64,000 bases of DNA. It comes from Ephemerocybe angulata. Lineage: Eukaryota; Basidiomycota; Agaricomycetes; Agaricales; Psathyrellaceae. The position numbers and the translations under genes are program-made. Below, one piece after another: positions 54,841 through 64,000 of this stretch. The notes beneath the pieces are model-generated. The model saw nothing but the letters and a program-made list of their open reading frames with translations. It was not told the origin of the DNA and ran no database searches. The stretch spans positions 558,001 through 622,000 of the forward strand of contig JAACJK010000163.1 of assembly GCA_013368325.1 (NCBI GenBank), written 5' to 3'. Numbering within the stretch: the first letter of the stretch is position 1; each line of letters starts with the position of its first letter.

Positions 54841-56748
54841 TTAGAATATATAAAATTAACAAGTTTGTGCATACTGAGATATCCGTATATTCATAATACA
54901 GACTCTTTGAAGCAAAAACATAGGGAGGTAAACCCCATTTTCATCGAGATTGGTAGGATATGTTGAGGATTGTCTATAACACTGTTCTTCTGCTGGGAAA
55001 ATGCTGTTTAAGCACGACCATAGTGTGTGGACAGTGCGGGTCTCCATTAGCTCTATCTTGGCCTTGTACCCACTAAAACCCCAGTATGCTTCCTTCAGTA
55101 TATTCAATTTTCTTCTATTCTTGTTTTTCTTGGGCTTGTAGCTAGTGGTGTCAATATCAAATGTCAATGCCCTATTCATGGAAAATTTGATTGAGTCTTG
55201 TTTTCTTGCAAAGTAACTCACGGTTCCCTAATAAATGGTCAGTGACACCAGCGAGGATCAATGGGATTGGACTAACAAGAAGCCTAATAAGAGTGTTTTC
55301 AAGTGTTCTTTTTTCAACACTGTGTGCTGTCTCAATGAGGTTGACCAAATGATAAAGAGTGGAGGGGAAGATCATGTCTATATCTGTGCAATAAGATGCA
55401 GCTGCTAAGCACTTTAAACAGCTCACCGCCTTCACAATCTAAGATGCTCTTAGAGTATAACAAGTTAAGAAACTCAACAGAGAGCTATCGGACTTCAAGG
55501 CTCACATCTAGCACATCGTCAGCAGCTTGCAGACCAGAATCATTTTCGAAACACACCCTCGCATTTCAGATGCCCAAACAGGACAATATAATCAATGAGG
55601 GAATCAACCAAATCTCTTGAGTGCCTCACTTCCAGAGGGCTTGCAGAATGGTAAATAAAGCAGAAATACTGCAGGGCAGTGAGCAAAGAGGCACTGTTCT
55701 TGGCCTAGACATAAGCAGGTCTGAATCAGCCTGGTACTCATAACTATGAGGTCCAGTTGCTGGAGGCTTCTGATAGTAGCGAGGATGAGGGTGCTGACAG
55801 TGATGGCGCCAACGAGGATCAGGACCTGGTCCATGGATTGGAGCTCATCCGTGCCAGGCTGGAGGGCAAGGCTCAGGGCCCCCAGGTACATGCAGCTGAT
55901 GATGTTGAAAAATGTGCTTACTGTTTTGATTTCATCAACTAAGGTGTCTGTAATCATGCTAATGTTGCATTGAAACAATTTAGAGTGGTTGAACAGGAGA
56001 CATGCTTGATGAACTCCATCTCTATCGTGCATGTTCAAAGCTTGAGAAGGCTCAGTGCCAGACCCCAGCAAAAAGGATAAGAAACTCTTGGCACCTGTCC
56101 CAGATGTGCATGCTGCCATGAACTCTTTGAATATGGCTCTAGCCTCAAGTGGGAGAGGCATTTGCTCATCATAACTGTCTAGAATGACCTCTAGCTCTGA
56201 GAGCAATGAATTGATGAATGTACGATATCCTGAAGTGTGTTACACGAGATGGACCTACCATGGTAAAGGTTGTGCAAGCTCTCTGGGTTCTGGAAAGAGT
56301 TATTAATGTGCTCCAGGTAGAGCCTGTTGAGTTAGTCGACGAAACTTGGGACTCTTGAAGCTATATGTCTTTCACAAAATGAGCTGAACTTGAAAGAATG
56401 ATGATGATCACCTCTGCATATGTTTGTCAGAAATGTAAAGTCAAATCAATTGTATGAAACACTATAACACCGTGATGAATGAAGGAACTCAGATGATATA
56501 ATTATGGTCTAAACAATACCTATAACACCATGATGAATGAAGGCTACAATGAATCTATGAGAATGAATCTAAAGAGAGCGAAGAGAAAGATACTCACAAC
56601 TCAGATGATATGATTATGGGCTGAGTTGTGAGTATCGAGAACGACGTGAACAAGAAGGAATCTGAAAACACATGACCATGTCGTTCTGATCATCTGACAA
56701 ATTGTAAATAAAGATATTTTTTAAGTCTCAGACTTCTTTTCAACATCG
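54841..56748 (-). other. Unrecognised minus-strand frames
   Basis: Open frames at 54856-55221 (Lys-rich, KPKKNKNRRKL) and 55604-56206 (201 codons, LEVILDSYDEQMPLPLEARA and a hydrophobic middle) show no recognised domain. They could be further pieces of the decayed locus that includes the protease. Positions 56400-56700 contain repeated atgatgaatgaagg and gatgatatgattatgg blocks (short direct repeats). Confidence 0.3.
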
Positions 56749-57219
56749 TTGGTTCAGCTTGAATATTACTTTGTTTACTTGACGTACAGTGCTGCTTCAT
56801 TCATTGCACAGGCTCTGACAAAGGTCATTTCCAAGCTGGAGGAGGGTTTGGATATGTTGCAACACTATGAGCCATCCAGTGAACTGAACCTGCGGAGGGA
56901 AAACCTGGAGCTGCGGGCCGCCATTTACCGTTTGCCTGGTCGAATTTGGTACTTAATTCTCAACCACCACCTCAAACACATACTCGATGCGCCAGCACTG
57001 GGCAAAGCACTGTGCAAGACTCAGGGTCAGGGATGTAGAACGATTGGTGACTCGCTGTGTGTTGTTGACTGCGGGTCAAAAAGACTGCATGCCATGAGCG
57101 GTAACCGTATGTCTGTAGATGTGATGAATCACTGTTTTACCCTTCAGTATCCCTTTTTCCGACCTGTTCAACACATGGCGCAACTATGTTGGTTATTCAC
57201 CATCCACATGCCAAGTTAG
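56749..57219 (+). CDS. Unrecognised open frame, helical
   Basis: 156 codons; helix-rich N-terminal half (KVISKLEEGLDMLQHYEPSS, RRENLELRAAIYRLPGR) and a Cys-containing second half. No family recognised and no clean splice to the neighbours; may be one exon of a longer gene that includes 58308-58907. Confidence 0.3.
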   Translation: MVQLEYYFVYLTYSAASFIAQALTKVISKLEEGLDMLQHYEPSSELNLRRENLELRAAIYRLPGRIWYLILNHHLKHILDAPALGKALCKTQGQGCRTIGDSLCVVDCGSKRLHAMSGNRMSVDVMNHCFTLQYPFFRPVQHMAQLCWLFTIHMPS

Positions 57220-58307
57220 CCTGCCCTTACTGCTTGTTCCGCTCACCCCACTACCAATAGCCGTACTGCTTGAGTAACTGCTGCAGGCACTTCAGGAAAA
57301 CTGTGGCCTGTATACAAGCAGATAAACTGGGATTGCATAGTGCATTTTGCTTGATTGGCCACCTTCTTGAAGCCGGACCTCAAGCACACTCAGTCCATTT
57401 ACACCCAAGGCTGCAGGCACAATTCAACAACTCCCTCGGTACCTGCACAACTTCATTGTTCCATCCTTACACCTTAAGGAAAACATTGTCAAGCTTATGT
57501 GGCTTGCATTGAAGGGCTTGCGCTCAAAGGACAACCTAGTCAGAACTACTCAGAGAGAGCCCGGAGTGCAGTGCAATCCTTATTTCCTGAAGAAGGGACA
57601 GCCCATGGTATCAGTACGTCACCCCTTCTTTTTATCCTACCAGTGAAAATTTGACAGCTCATAGACTTGACTTTTAAAACCTCCTACCTCCTGTAAGAGC
57701 CTGCATAGACCCAAGCTGCATGCAGTACTCCAGCAGGGTGGGCAGAGCCTTTGGACGTTGCCGTGAACTTGTGAACCCACCAACGTGGCCATCACTGTTT
57801 TCTCTCGTGACCATGGCCCTCTCCCTGCAATGCTGGCCACCTTATACTGCTAAGGAATGAATCACAGAGTATCTATAGACCCAGGAGGTTAGAATGCAAA
57901 GAACACAAGGAAAAGCAATATTGACGGAGAGCTCATCTCTGCCGATCTCCTTGTCACCTCAACGGAGATTTGCCTCAGCGCAGAAGCCTCCACAGTCAAC
58001 ACCTTTGTCAGAATCACTAGGTTTCGTGGCCTTCGAGTGACCGTATCAGCTACAGAGATGGCACTCAGCAACCGCGTAGCTCGCCTGCCAATCAACACCT
58101 GCTGTCAAAGTGATGCCATGGCCAAAAAGACGCACACTACCCTCTCTCTCCTCCTCATGTCCCTTTCCAGAATCCAAGTGCATTGGTCTGTGCCCAGGAG
58201 CCTTCATTGCTGGTGCAGATTCTCTCGTTCGCAGCAACGTGAACCTGACCCCAGGTGCATAGTCTTCAACAACCAGCATATATTAGCCATGCCTCACCCA
58301 ACCACAC
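57220..58307. other. Gene debris between helical open frames
   Basis: A segment gctgcaggcacttcag near 57283 recurs near 58397 within the next frame, hinting at an internal duplication of coding sequence. No domain recognised. Confidence 0.3.
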
Positions 58308-59251
58308 TTGCCCTTGAATGAAAGGTCAACTGACTCTCTCAACGAGAAGGTAGTGACTTTCCAGGTGACAGTGAAGGATTTGGGGGAATCCTTGCAGGCA
58401 CTTCAGATTGTTAGGGGTGAAGAGAGTTCAGCTAGGGCCCTGGCTGAACTCCAAAGCACTGTTGAGGGCCTAGAGAAGGCGAGCAGGGCTACCACAGTCA
58501 TGCTGAAGCAGCAGATTTATCTGGTTCTGAAGTTGCACATCACCTTTGTTGCGGGTTCCCGTACTATGTTGTATGGACTGAAGGGGGACATCGCCGGTCT
58601 CCTCTCACTCAAGGCTATTACTTTGGCATACGGAGAACAGCTCCTAAAGCTCGAGCTTGCTGGGCACGAGGCCCTTGCGCCTGTTGTTCTGTTGAAGCAG
58701 GCACTCAAGCAGGACCTACAGTTGTTCTCATTCCATGGCACGGATGAGCCAGTACATGACTTATTATCTGGTGCTCTGTCTAGGCCCTTTCTCCTGGTGC
58801 TGTCCAACCGTCCATCCCAGCCACTGTCTCGAGGGCTGGATGGGCCTCAGTGTACCTTGCCCAGCGTACCTTGCCGACATGTTCCAGTAGTCTACCTCCC
58901 CCTGTAACTGCACCGAATTCGCTCCCTACCTTCTACTGTCTGCCAGTAAAGGTGCTTGTACAAATAAGACTGATCGACACGAAGGGTGTGGGTGAGCGAG
59001 CTGTGTTAGTGGGGTGGCTGAATGTGGCACACATACTAGTGGTTAACCTCTCTCTCTTGAAACAGCAGATCACTGACTCGATTGAGGCAGTGTACTTGTC
59101 AGGGGAGCTCATGCACCTCATAGTTAGGCTCAACTCGCATCCTGCCGCTTACGACCTTGCTCATGCCTGGAACACTCATGTCAAATTGATGGTGCCTCTC
59201 TGCGCAGGGACCTTTGCAAAGACAGTTGTGCAGAGAGACGGGATAGAGTAA
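58308..59251 (+). CDS. Unrecognised coiled-coil protein pieces
   Basis: Frames 58308-58907 and 58850-59251 overlap in different phases. The first has heptad-like helices (SLNEKVVTFQVTVKDLGESL, ELQSTVEGLEKASRATTVML); the second continues with helical text (TDSIEAVYLSGELMHLIVRL). Probably one gene with an intron or a frameshift near 58880. Family unknown. It ends just before the truncated family A copy. Confidence 0.35.
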
Positions 59252-59282
59252 GCTGTGTCTCTCTCCCTTGTGCGCAGAAGTA

Positions 59283-59683
59283 TTTTGCGTTTTTTGACAC
59301 TATTTCTTGAAATATTAGGTAAGTTTTTGATGATATCAGCATCAAATCATGATGGCTATCCATTTATGTAAAAATACATTCATGTTTTCTCACACCTTGC
59401 TGGTGTCTTGTAGAACAGTAGAACTGTTCTATAGAACCTGTCTGGCTGACCTTTCCAGTTGACCTGAAGGAATTCCAGTGTACCAAACTCCTACTGAACC
59501 ATGCCTTGGCTGATACTGAACTCCTCCTGAACAGGACTGAACTCTGATGGAAAATCAGAACTCAAAATTTGGCAGGAGAGTTCAGTGGAATTCCAGTGGA
59601 AGTTCAGAAAGTTTGCTGGAATTCCACTAGAATTCCTCCTGAACTCCTACAGGAATAATGGGGCAGTGCAAAGTCCTTGTTTG
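59283..59683 (-). mobile_element. Family A element, copy 2, truncated
   Basis: Reverse complement matches 7945-8183 joined directly to 17033-17190, without the LINE. It thus shows the empty arrangement of copy 1. Right end aaggactttgcactgcccc (minus strand) is the family tip; the left end is broken near the agtattttgcg block. Confidence 0.88.
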
Positions 59684-61873
59684 ATGTGACATACCCAGTG
59701 GAGCATTTGAATACTGCATGATTTGTGAGACTGAGACTTAGCAGGTCTTCTGAGCCAGGGTGGTAGGGTGGTAGTCCCCTCAGAAACTCAATGTCGAAAG
59801 GTCAAAACTAACTGCAAGGAGCTGAGCATGTACTGTACAAGCTGCTGCATATGGTCAATGACTACTGCCACACAACACCATGGTGAGTCCCTCCCTTTTA
59901 TGGCAGTTGGTGGCTTCTGAGGTAGGTCCATTATAGTTCACATCGATCAGAGAATCATTGACTTTTATTCTCTACGCTATGAAAAATGTCTCAGCAGATT
60001 ATGAGATCACAATTGACTATGCCTCAACCAGTTCGGAGAGTCTTGTTTTTGCAGCAATTGTGCTTCATTGCGCTCTGCACATCAATCTGCGATTTCAATT
60101 GCCAGTTCTAGCAGCCTGACCCATTCAAAGGCTGGGCAACCTTCTGCCTTTGCACCCCTCCAAGAGCATGGTGCAATACTCAAAAGGGCAAAGCAGGCTG
60201 GGGCTGCAGAGTATCTCAAGAAGAGGGCTGATGCCAAGGAAGGCTTGAAGAGAGGAAGAGAGATGAGCAGCACCTCCAGAGGATGCTGAAATAGGCATCT
60301 AAAAAGGCCAATGCATAGAGCATGGTTCAGCTCCTTGAATCTGGAGGCAGCAGTGTATAGAGTTGTTTAGTCATTCTATACAGTTATGCAGATGCTTGTA
60401 CAATGCTTTAACAAATCACTCAATTATACATTATGATAAAAGATAGGTACTATCAGAGCATCTATAACAATAGAAAAACACTGGTCATGTGAAGAAGGGG
60501 GAAGTCCTTGCATCAGCAGAGGTATACGAGGTGGGAAGAGGAGAATTCACCGTCTCACTGACATAGACTTGATATCTTGCCCAACTCAGTGCCTTGGTGA
60601 TCCAGCCATCGACAGATTTGCCAGAGGTGGTCAAGCCTTCAACTTGGTCACCCACTTCAAAAGAAGTATTGAGGTGGACCAGGAGTATATTAATAATCCA
60701 ACCTCTACCCTTTAAGCAGACCTGCACTCGGATGTGGCCATGAGTTGTAATGGAGGACCACTGATTGTTGAGTGGGGGCAGCCACCTTCGCTATGCATCT
60801 GGTGAAAAAGCCCCTCAAAATTGTGCAGTGGCTGCCAGAGTATAGGTTATCAGTCTGGAAGTGATGCAGGTCTTTGCATAATGCTCTGACAAGTGATGCA
60901 TGAGATCTACGAGCTACTTAAAGGGCTCCTTGGCAGGCATGGCAGTGTAGCCAGCAGCAAGAGTGACGACTTGGAGACTGCACTGAAATGCCAGTTGCTC
61001 GCCTAGATGTGGCAGGTAAGGGAGAACCCACCCCTATTGTCTTTGATTGAATCAGTGTGATGTATCTTTCCTGATTCACTCTGATCATGAGGAGGAGGTT
61101 TTGCCTTGTATTGGAGAGAGTATAGGCAGTGACAACCCTGTTTTACTGTCCAATGATTTACCAAGCCCAAGGGCAATGTAGTTTTTTGCATGTGCATCTT
61201 GACCGACAAACAGAAACTACTGCTCCATAAAACACCATCTCATCCAAGGTGTCTGTGAAGGAAGGCATAGGCGGTATTAGGAGGGTCCTTGAGGGAAAAG
61301 AGTCTCGAGGTCACCAAAGTTTGATGCATTGATGTAGAAGTACTGTGAGTTCCTGGGAGAGACAATGATGGTGTGGATGCTGCTGTGCTTTTTTCTGTTC
61401 CTTGTGGCCTCTATCATCATGACCTTTAGGCCTGGTTTTTGAACGCTGTCATCCTGACATGCAGAAATGAGTCACGGATGGTGCAGAAGGCAGGTGTGGC
61501 ACTTACACTATCAGCAATAGGAATCTGATAGAGGTTGGTAAACTTGCTGTTCCAGCCTTGCGAGAGCTTGTAGACTTTGAGCTCTATGTTGCTGGCTGGC
61601 AGTGGCTACGTGATGCCCTGTGTCAGAAGATACTAGGGATCAGCAGAATGAGGACGCACTGGGTTGGCACAAAAGATGAGTGAAAACCTGGTCTAACCTA
61701 TAGTGCGTGCTACTTTTCTGGTGCTGGGAGTCAAGGATGGCTACTTGAAAAAACATAGAAGTTCTCACACTTCTTATGCAAGGAAAAGCCATGAAATTGA
61801 CAATGATCATGGTGGTAGGATGCGAGACCAAAATGTTGAAAATTTGCAGTGGTACTTGGTCTGAGATTGGTTG
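59684..61873. other. Gene debris on both strands
   Basis: Plus-strand frame 60068-60289 has a Lys/Ala-rich helical end (ILKRAKQAGAAEYLKKRADA). The minus-strand frame at 60727-60485 (SFEVGDQVEGLTTSGKSVDGW) faintly resembles KOW-type beta domains, and 61640-61500 reads YKLSQGWNSKFTNLYQIPIA. None is intact or firmly identified. Confidence 0.3.
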
Positions 61874-62260
61874 CAATTCTCAGTCCCCATCTGTTTACGG
61901 TATTTTATGAACTCTGACCAGTGGGCTCATTGTGGAGTCCATGTAGAGTCCATACCCCCTCCATGATCAGTCCACCCCCCTCCACAGCCAGTCTACATCA
62001 GACTTAGACTTTATATATCTATTTCCAAGCTAGTGGAATCTACATAGAGTCTACATGGAGTTCACGTGAACTCTTATAATCTCTACTTTTGACAGAAAGA
62101 AAATCAATGCCATGCCTCAGGATTGAACCTGAGACCTTGGGAACAGCTATTACAAAGCTTTTGGTGTGAGTGCTAGCATAATGTTAGTGTGAGGGCTAGT
62201 CATTAAGCTATCTGATTGTATATGTTTTATCTTGTAATTAAACTATACCCTATACTCATT
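61874..62260 (+). mobile_element. Family B element, copy 4, truncated
   Basis: Matches the first ~390 bp of copies 1 and 2 (caattctcagtcccca tip, ccccctccatgatcagtcca, cttttgacagaaagaaaat, actataccctata) and then stops abruptly. Contains the tRNA-like segment. No right tip. Confidence 0.8.
62116..62212 (-). ncRNA. tRNA-like segment inside family B copy 4
   Basis: Minus strand: tagcttaatgactag (A-box type, about 62210-62196) and ggttcaatcc (B-box type, 62129-62120), spaced further apart than in copy 3 by an inserted ~30-bp duplication of the gtgtgagtgctagc text. Confidence 0.45.
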
Positions 62261-62835
62261 CATGCAATCTATGGGTTATATTTTGTCATATATGTCTGGT
62301 ACAAAGAGGTCTTCATGCATTTATTATAGAAGATCTATGTAGACAGTCGTAAACAAAGTGTATATCTACTTGCAAGAGGATATGCAGTCATCCCCCTATG
62401 TTCTGCTACAGTGATGGGAAAGTTGTGTCCAAATAGGGAAGGTGCCGGTTTCTGTACTCACAGATTTTGGAGGCATTGCCAGACCCCAGTAGACATCCTG
62501 AGTCCCTTAGTTCAGTACCCTGGCTATTGAGACTTCAGGTGTGTTGTATTTTGCTTAAATGACATTCCAGCTCAGTACTCTGACTATTGGGACGTCAGTT
62601 ACCCACTGCAGATTTCCACAAGTTATGAGCTATGCGCTCTGAAGTCCTCCTCTTTTGTCAGTTCTTCTGTGCTTACCCACTGCGTACACAGCTGTCCCAT
62701 GTTTCTCACAGTTTCATGCCTCTACGCCCATCGGTTCCCTCACAATAAGCATATGCGTTTTGCGCAGGCCAGCTTTTGTCACCTCAGTCACCTGGCTGAC
62801 CCCACTTCTAATGTATATCAATTTGAGAAAAAGAA
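62261..62835. other. Intergenic, nothing recognised
   Basis: Contains a loosely duplicated motif (cagtaccctggctattgagacttcag at 62513 and cagtactctgactattgggacgtcag at 62574, split here by words). Otherwise featureless. Confidence 0.4.
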
Positions 62836-64000
62836 TTTTTTTTTTTTCTTTTAAAATCCCTGATTATTGTCCGCGAGGGCTAACCCTATGTAGGACAGTG
62901 CTGCTGGTGTACATATATCTATTCTATCGGAGACCCCTAGTGTCCCATGAGTCCAGGCATGATCTATGCACTTGCGACGACTCCTCGTCCCCGCAAGCCC
63001 GGCATGGAAACACCGTTTAAGATCACTGCCTCCGCCTTTCCTGCTCTCTAGGTTCCTTCTGTTCCTCCCTCTAGGCCTCCATATGGGCGGCCGTCGTCTT
63101 GCTCGTACCCTGCCTCTCGGCTTGGCCTCTATTCTGTCCTGCTGAGCGGCAGCAGCAGCAGACCTGGAGTGTGGGGTGGGGTGTTCGGGTGGGTTTATCC
63201 ACCCACGGCGGTGCAAGCGCTGCCGCTTCCTGTCTGCCCTTTTGCCTACCCACAGCAGTGCTTGTGCTGCCGCTTTTCATCTTCCCTATCTCCCCCTTTC
63301 ATTCACTTCCTTCTCCTCTGCCCGTCGTTCCTCCTCCTCCCTCTTCTTGGCTCTCTCGGCTCCCTTCCTGTCTGTCTCGGCCCCATTTCGTGATAGTGTG
63401 AACCTCCCCATCCTGTTAGCATAGCGTACCAGTGCCCTGATGTGTTTGTAGTTTCCCATAATCTTAACCATGTTTCTTTTGTCCCTCCCGTGCACCTTGT
63501 CCATCACTGCCCTATGTGCCCTGTATGCTGGGCATACATGCAGGAAGTGCTCTAGCGTCTCGGGCTTTCCTGAATTGCATTTTTGGCATGTGCTCGTGTC
63601 GGTCTTCTTTCGGATGTGGAGGTACATGTTGAGAGGGATGTGTCCTGTGCGCAGTTGCACTAGCATTGAGTTCTGCGCTCTCGTCAGTTCTTTCGTGTGC
63701 TTCCTGTACCCCTTGAATGGAAACTCAGTGTCGATGTTCTCAAAACCCTCACTTCTCTTCGACCCTGCCCATATCTCCGCCCACCGTTTCTTTGCCTCCT
63801 TCTTCACCTCCTCCTTGAGGGAGAATATGCTTCTCGGTAGGCCTGGCTGTAGGAGGGGTGGTAGACTCATGATGAATGACGTCTCTCCCCTCGCCGCCTT
63901 CTTAGCCTCTTCGTCCACCTTTTCGTTCTGTGCGACATCGCTGTGTGCAGATATCCATCTCATCGTGAACTTCTGTCGATTCGGCCCATTGTTCGATAGC
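62836..64000 (-). mobile_element. Second LINE, 3' part only, cut by window edge
   Basis: Minus-strand element: poly(A) seen as 12 T at 62836-62847, 3' untranslated region to about 63285, and the end of ORF2 to the window edge. It differs from the LINE at 8184 in RNase H and zinc-finger sequence, so it is a separate family. Its 5' end and target duplication lie outside. Confidence 0.85.
63286..64000 (-). CDS. LINE ORF2 C-terminus: RNase H end and CCHC finger (partial)
   Basis: At least 225 codons, open to the right edge. Begins with the end of an RNase H domain (ISAHSDVAQNEKVDEEAKKA), then a helical linker (PRSIFSLKEEVKKEAKKRWA), the zf-RVT-like region (LTRAQNSMLVQLRTGHIPLN, then CQKCNSGKPETLEHFLHVC) and a very acidic/basic tail. 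The RNase H catalytic residues and the reverse transcriptase would lie beyond 64000. No break in the visible part. Confidence 0.88.
   Translation of the reverse strand, partial: LSNNGPNRQKFTMRWISAHSDVAQNEKVDEEAKKAARGETSFIMSLPPLLQPGLPRSIFSLKEEVKKEAKKRWAEIWAGSKRSEGFENIDTEFPFKGYRKHTKELTRAQNSMLVQLRTGHIPLNMYLHIRKKTDTSTCQKCNSGKPETLEHFLHVCPAYRAHRAVMDKVHGRDKRNMVKIMGNYKHIRALVRYANRMGRFTLSRNGAETDRKGAERAKKREEEERRAEEKEVNERGR

Noticed and set aside
60485..60727. KOW-domain protein
   Set aside because: Resemblance rests on a few residues (FEVGDQV, GWITK) in a broken frame; too weak to call.

Overview
The window looks like a transposon-rich stretch of a mushroom-forming basidiomycete (Agaricomycetes) nuclear genome. 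The evidence is very short GT-AG introns (about 49-60 nt), KDZ-associated CxC5/CxC6 and SWIM cysteine clusters, a KDZ transposase tail, a DUF6698 gene, a Harbinger transposase of the mushroom type, and an L1/Tad-like LINE with a terminal RNase H.

Layout. Positions 1-1133 hold a Harbinger transposase relic cut by the window edge. Positions 4960-6440 hold two anonymous repeat families (F and E) that recur, inverted, near 30-32 kb. Positions 6648-19440 (minus strand) are one decayed SWIM/CxC5/CxC6 gene. It was split by an 882-bp inverted-repeat element (family A, 8-bp target duplication), which was itself split by a complete 8.8-kb LINE (8184-17020). The LINE is fresh: perfect 12-bp target duplication, 23-nt poly(A), intact 1793-residue ORF2. 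Its ORF1 appears to carry three spliceosomal introns. Two unrecognised plus-strand genes follow (19626-20816 and about 24381-28707). The second is split by a 2-kb gag-only LTR element with near-identical LTRs and a 5-bp target duplication.

Four copies of an ~800-bp inverted-repeat element (family B), most with an internal tRNA-like A box/B box segment, lie at 21.2, 31.2, 40.4 and 61.9 kb. Related families A and C share their tips, and the measurable insertions gave 8-bp duplications. A KDZ transposase C-terminus, a Ty3/gypsy integrase relic, and arrays of short subterminal repeats fill 32-41 kb.

The block 43-52.6 kb is the most host-like: a DUF6698 gene, an unidentified minus-strand gene, an RMI1-like genome-stability gene with an in-frame TGA, and a 560-residue gene with two C2HC clusters. 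Inside the unidentified gene lies an array of eight hairpins with different stems but a common CGCAT loop. From 53 kb on, decay dominates: a subtilisin-type protease relic, unrecognised fragments, further A and B copies, and at the right edge the 3' end of a second LINE.

The genes do not form one pathway. The unifying theme is layered insertion, probably around KDZ-type transposons and their passengers, and decay by C-to-T nonsense changes, several of them CGA to TGA.
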